From a virus, in the IMG/VR virus record IMGVR_UViG_3300037071_007579, positions 1 to 20,391 of that record: a stretch of DNA of 20,391 nt, one strand, 5' to 3'. Below, in pieces: positions 13,130-18,134 of this stretch. The position numbers were made by a program, and so were the translations under genes. The notes beneath the pieces are model-generated. The model saw only the letters and a list, made by a program, of their open reading frames with translations, was not told the DNA's origin and did no database searches. The stretch's first letter is position 1. The number at the start of each line of letters is the position of its first letter.

Positions 13130-13392
13130 GTGATTTCTCCTTGGGCTTTGTGCAGTGCAGCCAAGATAAGCTGCATGGCATTCCAACGCAATTCGTGTCC
13201 AGGCGGCCAACTGCGACGTACTTCGCTGCCTGGGATGTACTTTAATGCTGACTCGCACGCGGCCAGTAATTCAGGAGCGGCGTCGGCAACGTCGTGGCAT
13301 GGGCAATAACAATCTGCACCATACTCCTGGGTCCGTCCGCTGGGCCTGTGGTGGCATTCTCGGCAGATGTTCGAGCGCTCGGTCGGTATCAT
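13126..13392 (-). CDS. Small Cys-rich phage protein (88 aa)
   Basis: ATG at 13392 was preferred to a TTG at 13398 because GGGGAG is nine bases upstream. 'NICRECHHRPSGRTQEYGADCYCPCHD' carries two CxxC-like pairs plus His, a probable zinc site, followed by a helical part with 'WNAMQLILAALHKAQ'. Function unknown. Confidence 0.72.
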   Translation of the reverse strand: MIPTERSNICRECHHRPSGRTQEYGADCYCPCHDVADAAPELLAACESALKYIPGSEVRRSWPPGHELRWNAMQLILAALHKAQGEIT

Positions 13393-13453
13393 CGTCAATC
13401 ACTCCCCAGAGAAAGGCGGCCCCGAGTAGGGCCGCCAGGATGAGTAATTCCAT
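13271..13453 (-). CDS. Possible small membrane protein (60 aa)
   Basis: ATG at 13453, three bases after the upstream stop. The first 18 residues (MELLILAALLGAAFLWGV) form a clear hydrophobic span followed by an acidic turn. The rest overlaps the Cys-rich gene by 122 bases in another frame and is Arg/Pro-rich, so the real protein may only use the first part. No SD is visible. Confidence 0.4.
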   Translation of the reverse strand: MELLILAALLGAAFLWGVIDDDTDRALEHLPRMPPQAQRTDPGVWCRLLLPMPRRCRRRS

Positions 13454-13456
13454 GGT

Positions 13457-13843
13457 TTAGTTACCGTCTTTGCCGATCTCAGGGGCGATGATGCCGTAAC
13501 CGCCCCAGTCACGATGAATGGGGATACCGGCCTCGGTCACGTAGCGGTCATGAATCTTGAGAGCGTAGCCGCGTGGATCGCGGTTGAGGAACACCCGCGG
13601 CCCGGTGGAACCAAGGATAGCGTGCACCTTGGCCAAGATCACCTCGCACCGCCTATCAACCGCGTCCTCGCCTCCGGGAAACTCAGGCCCATTGCAGAGT
13701 CGCAGGGCAATCGCGTGGCCTTGGGCTTCCAGCTTGCGCATCGCCTTGCATAGCTTCACCGGGTCTCGTTCCGTGGCATCGCGGTAGATGGCCAGGAGCT
13801 GCATACCGTGCCGTTCAATGGCATTTTCTTGCACTTTGGTCAT
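13457..13843 (-). CDS. Hypothetical phage protein (128 aa) behind a pseudoknot-capable leader
   Basis: ATG at 13843 (MTKVQENAIERHG). The N-terminal half is helical, with 'DPVKLCKAMRKLEAQGHAIALRLCNGP', and the C-terminal half holds 'RDPRGYALKIHDRYV' and a Gly-rich end. I recall this arrangement from uncharacterised phage proteins but have no function for it. No SD precedes the ATG in the usual place, which fits control by the structured leader at 13862-13943. It is the first gene of the recombination block. Confidence 0.75.
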   Translation of the reverse strand: MTKVQENAIERHGMQLLAIYRDATERDPVKLCKAMRKLEAQGHAIALRLCNGPEFPGGEDAVDRRCEVILAKVHAILGSTGPRVFLNRDPRGYALKIHDRYVTEAGIPIHRDWGGYGIIAPEIGKDGN

Positions 13844-13861
13844 GTGGCACCGTTGAGTAAT

Positions 13862-13943
13862 GGCCGCACCACCGGGCTACGCCTGGCGGACATAGATGGG
13901 TCCGGTGGTGCGGTCGATTTTTGTTGTGATTGAGTCCGCCAGG
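13862..13943 (-). promoter_or_regulatory. Long interleaved helices (pseudoknot-like leader)
   Basis: Helix A: 13864-13875 with 13902-13913, 12 perfect pairs, extendable with G-U pairs to 13862-13876/13901-13915. Helix B: 13882-13891 with 13934-13943, 10 perfect pairs. One arm of B lies in the loop of A, the other outside, so the order is interleaved. They could form a pseudoknot or two alternative folds. On the plus strand A is followed by TCGATTTTTG, so it may also be a plus-strand terminator. It starts 19 bases before the ATG of the minus-strand gene. Confidence 0.6.
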
Positions 13944-13974
13944 ACTTCCCCACATACTACGCATCGGCGTCAAA

Positions 13975-14028
13975 TCAGGCCAGCCAGACCACCAGGACGG
14001 CCAGCAGGCACCAGAAATCAAGACGCAT
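13975..14028 (-). CDS. Possible 17-aa hydrophobic peptide
   Basis: ATG at 14028, with GGGAGG (14038-14043) nine bases upstream, one of the best SDs in the block. The product is MRLDFWCLLAVLVVWLA, a basic start followed by a single hydrophobic span. The start overlaps the end of the zinc-like gene. A longer in-frame start further upstream is possible but lacks an SD. Confidence 0.42.
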   Translation of the reverse strand: MRLDFWCLLAVLVVWLA

Positions 14029-14143
14029 GGGTTGCGGCCTCCCATTCGTGGGAACAACGGTCGCTGTCTCGGGGCAGCTCGTCTCTTGTCCGGTCAGTAA
14101 CCGACATGCCACAGGCCAAACAAGCATTGATTTCACTCGTCAC
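14018..14143 (-). CDS. Small zinc-finger-like protein (41 aa)
   Basis: GTG at 14143, inside the end of the upstream gene, gives MTSEINACLACGMS and then '...DSDRCSHEWEAATHAS'. CxxC plus C-x-H make a plausible zinc site. The start is uncertain; the conserved-looking CLACG...CSHEW pattern is the evidence. Confidence 0.5.
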   Translation of the reverse strand: MTSEINACLACGMSVTDRTRDELPRDSDRCSHEWEAATHAS

Positions 14144-14348
14144 TGAACTCGCCCTGACTAACCTCATGTGCCACCCCGTCCTCAAGCTCGTAGGTTAGCA
14201 CGTCCCAGGGATGACCTGTCTGGCCAGCGGCCCAAGTCCTGGCCCACCTTGACAAGGCACGCCAATGCGGGTCAGGGTTCTCAAGCGCCACGGTCTTCAC
14301 CGGCCCCTGTACGCCAGACTCCTGCATCAGGCGGAATGTTACGTTCAA
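14133..14348 (-). CDS. Small hypothetical protein (71 aa)
   Basis: TTG start at 14348 overlaps the previous stop as TTGA; the SD is the GAAGGGGGTG in the preceding gene's tail. It begins MNVTFRLMQES, has a helix with Trp residues (HWRALSRWARTWAAG), and ends acidic. Function unknown. Confidence 0.62.
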   Translation of the reverse strand: MNVTFRLMQESGVQGPVKTVALENPDPHWRALSRWARTWAAGQTGHPWDVLTYELEDGVAHEVSQGEFSDE

Positions 14349-14557
14349 TTGGCACCCCCTTCCACAAACAGCCCTTGCGGGGTCACTGGCTGGCCCAGGG
14401 CGTCTTCCAGGTTGACCAGCGCGGCCATGGTCTCGGCAAAGGCCGATACGGCTAACCAGGGCCTACCGGCGTCGAACTTGTGGCCAAGGCGGCTCATGGC
14501 CAATTGCACGGCACACAATCGCTCTCTGGCCAACGCCAGCCTATCGCTATCACGCAT
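14345..14557 (-). CDS. Small helical protein (70 aa), EGGAN tail
   Basis: ATG at 14557 lies in the end of the previous gene, with AGGAGG seven bases upstream. The protein is helical (MRDSDRLALARERLCAVQLA...). Its C-terminus EGGAN is one of five EGGA-type tails in this block and its DNA serves as SD for the next gene. Confidence 0.68.
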   Translation of the reverse strand: MRDSDRLALARERLCAVQLAMSRLGHKFDAGRPWLAVSAFAETMAALVNLEDALGQPVTPQGLFVEGGAN

Positions 14558-14723
14558 GGTCCACCTCCTCTTGCACGCCAACCATGCGGACATTCTCATA
14601 TCCACGGCGAGCGGCCACCATCTCGTATTGCCGTTGCTGCTCTCCCTCATGGGTGCCGCGCCACACCTCAACCCATTCGCCCCACAGCAGGGCTTCAACG
14701 ATGTATCCACGCAGATCACGCAT
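14550..14723 (-). CDS. Small hypothetical protein (57 aa)
   Basis: ATG at 14723 overlaps the preceding gene by eight bases; SD GGGAGGG ten bases upstream. Product MRDLRGYIVEALLWGEWVEV..., with a strand/helix pattern and an acidic end. The frame is open upstream but there it is the shadow of the 14716-14931 gene. Confidence 0.66.
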   Translation of the reverse strand: MRDLRGYIVEALLWGEWVEVWRGTHEGEQQRQYEMVAARRGYENVRMVGVQEEVDHA

Positions 14724-14931
14724 CACTCTTACCCTCCCACTCGAATCGCACCGGCACCGCCGGCACCTGAACCACCACGGGCAGGCCAATACGCCAGCCC
14801 CCACGCTTCCACCCTTTCCACGCCACCCACGAGGTAGCGGACGCGGCATTGAACCACCAGGACACCGGCAGCCACTCTTGGCGGCGCCCGCATTCGTCCT
14901 CGATCCAGGCCACGAGCATGACGGAGTACAT
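14716..14931 (-). CDS. Trp-rich small protein (71 aa), paralogue of 15433-15603
   Basis: ATG at 14931 joined to the previous stop as TGATG; SD GGAAGGGGG. It starts MYSVMLVAW and continues with 'WLPVSWWFNAASAT' and 'WRIGLPVVV'. The gene at 15433-15603 has the same start (MYSV), 'WVPVGWYGSAEQA' and 'WRVGLPLVA', so the two are paralogues of different length. It has nine or so Trp residues in 71. The C-terminal part is basic. Function unknown; a small beta-rich domain is likely. Confidence 0.72.
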   Translation of the reverse strand: MYSVMLVAWIEDECGRRQEWLPVSWWFNAASATSWVAWKGWKRGGWRIGLPVVVQVPAVPVRFEWEGKSDA

Positions 14932-15161
14932 CACTGGCCCCCTTCCAGCTCGGCCAAGCGGCGGCTCAGGCGGCCCTTGGGTTCCAGGAACGGGAAAGCC
15001 TCGTCACGCACGGCATAAGCCAAGCGCTCGATCACCGGCGACGGCTCATCGTCCACCACCCAACCGATGCCGCGAATGCGCTGGTCGAAGCCGATCCCGC
15101 CGGCACTGTAGACCCTTGCCCGCTCATCGCCATAGCTCACGTACACCGTTGCACCGTCCAT
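14931..15161 (-). CDS. Hypothetical protein (76 aa), EGGQ tail
   Basis: ATG at 15161 with GGAGGG about eight bases upstream. The product begins MDGATVYVSYGDERARVY, beta-rich at first, then helical (PVIERLAYAVRDEAFPFLEPK). It ends ELEGGQ, one of the EGG-type tails. The 86 bases before it (15162-15247) hold no gene; AGTCCG/CGGACT arms there could form a weak hairpin. Confidence 0.68.
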   Translation of the reverse strand: MDGATVYVSYGDERARVYSAGGIGFDQRIRGIGWVVDDEPSPVIERLAYAVRDEAFPFLEPKGRLSRRLAELEGGQ

Positions 15162-15247
15162 CGCTAATCCCTCCGTACTCCACCAGGCCAGAAAGTCCGG
15201 CCCTTGGAGGCGCCCCGGATCATGCCGTGGCGCCACCGAAGGTCGGA

Positions 15248-15436
15248 CTAGTCCTCGTACACCTCGCCAGTGTCCTGCCAGCTTTCACACACTGGCCCAG
15301 GCTGGCACCCATCACGCATTAGCTCACGCCTGGCCGCCTCAGCCTCGGCCAAGGTGCAGAACGTGACACAGTGGCCGTTGTCGTTCGGCCCATTGGTGTA
15401 GCTCACACTGTAAAGCCTTGGTATACCTGCACTCAT
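15248..15436 (-). CDS. Small hypothetical protein (62 aa)
   Basis: ATG at 15436 overlaps the previous stop (ATGA), with GAAGGGGGTG as SD. 'PRLYSVSYTNGPNDNGHCVTFCTLAEAEAARRELM' fits a strand-turn-strand-helix fold, as in small phage proteins of unknown function; the end is acidic. Confidence 0.7.
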   Translation of the reverse strand: MSAGIPRLYSVSYTNGPNDNGHCVTFCTLAEAEAARRELMRDGCQPGPVCESWQDTGEVYED

Positions 15437-15603
15437 ACAGCACCCCCTTCACTGGCCACCAGAGGAAGCCCCACACGCCACGTCACACAAAACCGCCGCT
15501 GCCAACACCTTAGGGCCTGCTCAGCCGATCCATACCAGCCCACTGGCACCCAGCCTTCAGCGGCCCAATCATCGCCCCACGATGGGATCAATACGCTGTA
15601 CAT
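15433..15603 (-). CDS. Trp-rich small protein (56 aa), EGGAV tail
   Basis: ATG at 15603 is joined to the previous stop as TGATG; TGA at 15433-15435 overlaps the next ATG. Product MYSVLIPSWGDDWAAEGWV... with 'GWYGSAEQALRCW' and 'WRVGLPLVASEGGAV'. It is a paralogue of the 14716-14931 product (shared MYSV start, W-x-PV-x-W and WR(I/V)GLP(V/L)V) and lies behind an identical type of junction. Confidence 0.72.
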   Translation of the reverse strand: MYSVLIPSWGDDWAAEGWVPVGWYGSAEQALRCWQRRFCVTWRVGLPLVASEGGAV

Positions 15604-16187
15604 CACGCACCCCCCTTCACTACGGCCGTATGGCTCACGAGCGTATCGTCAGAGACGCGGTACACAGGGTATGGGGCAATGCCGTCGTCAAACCAGTCAT
15701 GCCCAAAGCAGTATGCCTTGGCCCCATCCTCGCATGGGCTAAGGAGATAGCACGCACCTGGGGCACATGGCGAGCAGAAGGCGGCACGAGTGTAGTATGG
15801 GCTCTTGAGCACGAACACGTCGCAGTCATCACCCGATTGCGTGGCCACGTACTCCCCGTCGTCGAGGTAGTAGCCATTGGGTTCCTCACCGTAGGCGTCC
15901 TCTCCATCGAACAGCATGCGGCAGTCGTCGCAAGCCCAATCACCGCAAGCATGATGCAGCACGGTGTAGTCGTCACGGGCACCATCGTCGCCAGGATGCA
16001 CATCGCCTTCTGGGTCGGTAGTATCCACCGCCTTGCCGCCGCACTTGGGGCACGTCGGATCACCGTAGTCCGCCTCCGAGCTGTCCGACCAAGCCTGGCA
16101 TATCTCGCCATGGTGGATCACACCGTAGCGGATGCCGGTCTCACGGTCGATGTTGGTCTGGCCCATGCCGTAGTCAATCCCTCGCAT
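15603..16187 (-). CDS. Conserved Cys-rich phage protein (194 aa)
   Basis: ATG at 16187 is chosen since GGAGGGTAGG lies just upstream and 'MRGIDYGMGQTNIDRETGIRYGVI' is the start typical of this protein type in phages. It then has 'AWSDSSEADYGDPTCPKCGGKA' (CxxC), 'HHACGDWACDDC' and 'CSPCAPGACY', at least two zinc-ribbon-like sites, and is very acidic. Found, as I recall, in many phages of varied hosts; function unknown, nucleic acid binding or DNA mimicry possible. It has a leader shared with the next upstream gene and ends KGGA. Confidence 0.8.
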   Translation of the reverse strand: MRGIDYGMGQTNIDRETGIRYGVIHHGEICQAWSDSSEADYGDPTCPKCGGKAVDTTDPEGDVHPGDDGARDDYTVLHHACGDWACDDCRMLFDGEDAYGEEPNGYYLDDGEYVATQSGDDCDVFVLKSPYYTRAAFCSPCAPGACYLLSPCEDGAKAYCFGHDWFDDGIAPYPVYRVSDDTLVSHTAVVKGGA

Positions 16188-16268
16188 CGTCCTACCCTCC
16201 ACTAAAGCCACGAGTCTAGCCGCCAGGTCTAGCACTCGCCGTATCCCCAGCTGGGCACTGGGGAAGCA
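16188..16268 (-). repeat. Duplicated leader, copy 1
   Basis: Ends with GTGGAGGGTAGGAC-G before the ATG and carries, about 50 bases upstream, CGTATCCCC-N11-GGGGAAGCA (16240-16268, plus-strand reading). The hairpin arms CCCC/GGGG and the SD box are the same as in the copy at 16519-16592; the bases between differ. Confidence 0.7.
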
Positions 16269-16275
16269 GCGATAG

Positions 16276-16518
16276 CTAGGCCACAACCTCCTGCGCAGTC
16301 AGCCCGTATACAGCCAGCCTGTCCGCCTTCTCCTGGCGTCGGATGGCGGCCAAAGCCTCACCAACAGCGGCACTTATGGCCAACTCCTCACTCACAGCCG
16401 ACTTAGCGTAGCCCACAATACGCCTCTCCCGGTCGCTCACCCAAGCCCGCCAGGTGTTGTGGGCTGCCCACGGGGCTGAAGTTTCCAGCATCCACCCATC
16501 ACTGTGCTTGACTGCCAT
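16276..16518 (-). CDS. Small hypothetical phage protein (80 aa)
   Basis: ATG at 16518 follows GTGGAGGGTAGGACA. It begins MAVKHSDGWMLETSAPWAAH, a strand-rich part with several Trp, then a helix 'AISAAVGEALAAIRRQEKADRLA'. The layout (two strands, helix) resembles double-stranded-RNA-binding-like or similar small folds, but I cannot name one. It has its own leader (copy 2). Confidence 0.7.
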   Translation of the reverse strand: MAVKHSDGWMLETSAPWAAHNTWRAWVSDRERRIVGYAKSAVSEELAISAAVGEALAAIRRQEKADRLAVYGLTAQEVVA

Positions 16519-16592
16519 TGTCCTACCCTCCACAGGCACCAGGCCACACCATGCAGCCCTTGGCGTATCCCCTGCTCACACCAGGGGAAGCA
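16519..16592 (-). repeat. Duplicated leader, copy 2
   Basis: Same plan as 16188-16268: SD box TCCTACCCTCCAC (plus-strand reading) and CGTATCCCC-N11-GGGGAAGCA at 16564-16592. The hairpin-to-ATG distance is 45 bases here and 52 in copy 1. Confidence 0.7.
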
Positions 16593-16599
16593 CCGAAGG

Positions 16600-16683
16600 C
16601 TACTCGGCATACACGTGGTCCACCACACGCTCAAACACGCACCACAACGCCACCACCAGGACGCAGCACATGGCCAGGCTCAT
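16600..16683 (-). CDS. Possible 27-aa single-span membrane peptide
   Basis: ATG at 16683 overlaps the previous stop as ATGA, and GGAAGGGGG in the previous gene's tail gives an SD. The product starts MSLAMCCVLVVALWCVFERV, one hydrophobic span followed by a short polar tail. It is below the usual gene-finder limit; coupling and hydrophobicity are the evidence. Confidence 0.45.
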   Translation of the reverse strand: MSLAMCCVLVVALWCVFERVVDHVYAE

Positions 16684-16961
16684 GCGGCACCCCCTTCCGT
16701 CCGATGCCACGCACTCGTCCTAACGTGGCACCAGCAGGTGTCTTGCAGCCGGCCACAGGCACAACACACCGCATCCTCATCATCCACCACGCCACCATCC
16801 ACACTCCCCCACCCCGGAGGCACCAACGCCTGCTCATCCGCCAGCACCTGACGTCTCTCCTGCTCCGCCTCGTACATCGCTACCTCGATAGCGTCCTGCT
16901 CCGCCTCAGGGCTCACGCCCACTGTCCACTCACTCACCCACACACCTTTGGACTGGCTCAT
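16680..16961 (-). CDS. Zinc-site small protein (93 aa), first gene of the minus-strand array
   Basis: ATG at 16961, with AGGAG seven bases upstream. The N-terminal two thirds are acidic and helical ('SPEAEQDAIEVAMYEAEQERRQVL'), followed by 'CCACGRLQDTCWCHV', a likely zinc site. It ends EGGAA. Being first, it would be expressed early if the array has a promoter in 16962-17200. Confidence 0.7.
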   Translation of the reverse strand: MSQSKGVWVSEWTVGVSPEAEQDAIEVAMYEAEQERRQVLADEQALVPPGWGSVDGGVVDDEDAVCCACGRLQDTCWCHVRTSAWHRTEGGAA

Positions 16962-17221
16962 CGCATCACTCCTGAACGTCGGCTCTCCACCATCGACCCC
17001 CGATGGACTTCGAACCGCTCACAAAACCGCTCGCCGTCAAATCGTACGCCCATGGCCTGCTTGAGGTTACGACGAACACACCGCCTGGCGGAGGCTTGAC
17101 CCAGACCGGGGTGGGGTGCTGCGGGTCCTCGCGTGGGACCGTTCCCAGTTCAGGGCGTCATCTCAATGGAGTGCTGTGCCATATGACACGAATGATAAAG
17201 CTTAAGGTAATTCCATTGGGG
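16962..17221. other. Divergent intergenic region
   Basis: No gene between the minus-strand array and the plus-strand packaging genes. It contains a 6-bp hairpin at 16990-17006 (CCATCG/CGATGG) in the leader of the minus-strand array, a palindrome CCGCC-T-GGCGG near 17080-17095, and a GGTCC/GGACC hairpin near 17125-17145. I find no convincing minus-strand promoter. Composition turns A/T-rich after about 17160. Confidence 0.5.
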
Positions 17222-17250
17222 TTGTCATGGTATGGAGTGTGGGATAGGAT
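17222..17250 (+). promoter_or_regulatory. Sigma70-type promoter for the packaging genes
   Basis: TTGTCA (17222-17227, five of six) and TAGGAT (17245-17250, four of six) with a 17-base spacer, in an A/T-richer stretch. Start of transcription near 17257, about 27 bases before the ATG at 17284. Confidence 0.5.
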
Positions 17251-17283
17251 TGTCAAGGATGGAAATAGCTTAAGGAATTTATT

Positions 17284-17949
17284 ATGGGCCGGAATCATGT
17301 GTGTGTTGGAGCATGGGTAACGGAGGACGAGGCGTTGATTATTAGGGCCGCGGCGAGGTCGCATAGTGAGACGGTGTCTAACTGGGTGCGGAGGAATATG
17401 CTGCACATGGCGACGAATGGTGAGTATGTGGTGCCGGCACCGATCAGGAGGGGGAGAAAGGTAGGTGGTGCGCCGAATGTGACGGACACTCCGGAGAAGA
17501 ATCGTGCTCGTGAGAAGGAAGTAAGGGTTGCGAAGAAGGAGGCGAAGAAGGTAATTGCGAGGGTGGTTGAGGACTTGAAGCAGTCATTTTGCAATAGGTG
17601 TCGTAGGATTGGGATAGCGACCTGTGCTGACTGTCGGAGGTTGAAGAATGCCGGGCCTAAGCGAAATCGGATTGGGGGAGACGTGGCCGGGGGAGACGTT
17701 GTTCGACATGAAGTGGGTGCAGTCGAAGCCGGTGAGCACGGAGGATACACCGGGGATGGTGGCTTGCCGGAAGATGATGAAGGAGAAGCCGGCGGATTAT
17801 CTGACACTGTTGTCGAAGCTGGAGACGGACTACTGGACGAGGGAGCGGGCCCAGAACCCGGCGGCGACGGAGGAAGCGGCGGCGAAGGACGAACAGATGG
17901 AGGGGCTGCTCCGGGAGGAGTGGCAGAAGGTGAAGAAGGTGCTGCGTGA
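17284..17949 (+). CDS. RHH-like DNA-binding protein with long Gly/Glu-rich tail (221 aa)
   Basis: ATG at 17284, SD AAGGA at 17272-17276. Residues about 8-42 ('GAWVTEDEALIIRAAARSHSETVSNWVRRNML') fit a ribbon-helix-helix (Arc/CopG/MobC-like) pattern: a strand, then two helices with 'SNWVR' in the second. A basic coiled region follows, then 'CNRCRRIGIATCADC', a likely zinc site. This part could be a small-terminase-like or regulatory protein. From about residue 122 the tail is Gly/Glu/Asp-rich and fully overlaps another gene in a different frame; it may be an unselected extension. Stop at 17947-17949. Confidence 0.62.
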   Translation: MGRNHVCVGAWVTEDEALIIRAAARSHSETVSNWVRRNMLHMATNGEYVVPAPIRRGRKVGGAPNVTDTPEKNRAREKEVRVAKKEAKKVIARVVEDLKQSFCNRCRRIGIATCADCRRLKNAGPKRNRIGGDVAGGDVVRHEVGAVEAGEHGGYTGDGGLPEDDEGEAGGLSDTVVEAGDGLLDEGAGPEPGGDGGSGGEGRTDGGAAPGGVAEGEEGAA

Positions 17950-17953
17950 GTGA
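17648..17953 (+). CDS. Hypothetical protein upstream of terminase (101 aa)
   Basis: ATG at 17648 with GGAGG at 17637-17641. Codons mostly end in G, as expected for a real gene here, while the other frame over the same bases gives low-complexity Gly/Glu. The product is helical ('ADYLTLLSKLETDYWTRERAQ', 'MEGLLREEWQKVKKVLRE'). By position it may be a terminase small subunit or a head accessory; no motif decides. It overlaps the RHH-like ORF by 302 bases. Confidence 0.72.
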   Translation: MPGLSEIGLGETWPGETLFDMKWVQSKPVSTEDTPGMVACRKMMKEKPADYLTLLSKLETDYWTRERAQNPAATEEAAAKDEQMEGLLREEWQKVKKVLRE

Positions 17954-18134
17954 CGAATACTCCAAGTATGTGGTTGCCAGGGACGTGTTGCGTGCCATGA
18001 GCCACGAGGCTTTGGACAACGGCGATTATGATGATGCCAAGCTTTTGATGCAGGCCATGTCCATGGTCGTTGTGCACGAGTTGCTCAAGAGGCGTAAAGA
18101 CAAGCGAGTGAAGAGCGATCATGTCTCCCAGTGA
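17946..18134 (+). CDS. Small helical protein (62 aa) before terminase
   Basis: GTG at 17946 in the sequence GTGAGTGA, which also holds both upstream stops. Product MSDEYSKYVVARDVLRAMS..., helical, with 'DNGDYDDAKLLMQAMSMVVVHELLKRR' and a basic tail. It overlaps the terminase start by 14 bases, so coupling is likely. Function unknown. Confidence 0.7.
   Translation: MSDEYSKYVVARDVLRAMSHEALDNGDYDDAKLLMQAMSMVVVHELLKRRKDKRVKSDHVSQ

Noticed and set aside
13864-13925. Simple plus-strand terminator only
   Set aside because: Helix A followed by ATTTTTG would suit, but no plus-strand gene lies upstream and helix B interleaves with it, so a leader function is favoured; kept as an alternative.
17000-17040. 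Second tRNA T-arm (GGTTCGAAGTCC on the minus strand)
   Set aside because: The loop sequence fits but the flanks do not pair into a 5-bp stem and no acceptor or D arm was found.
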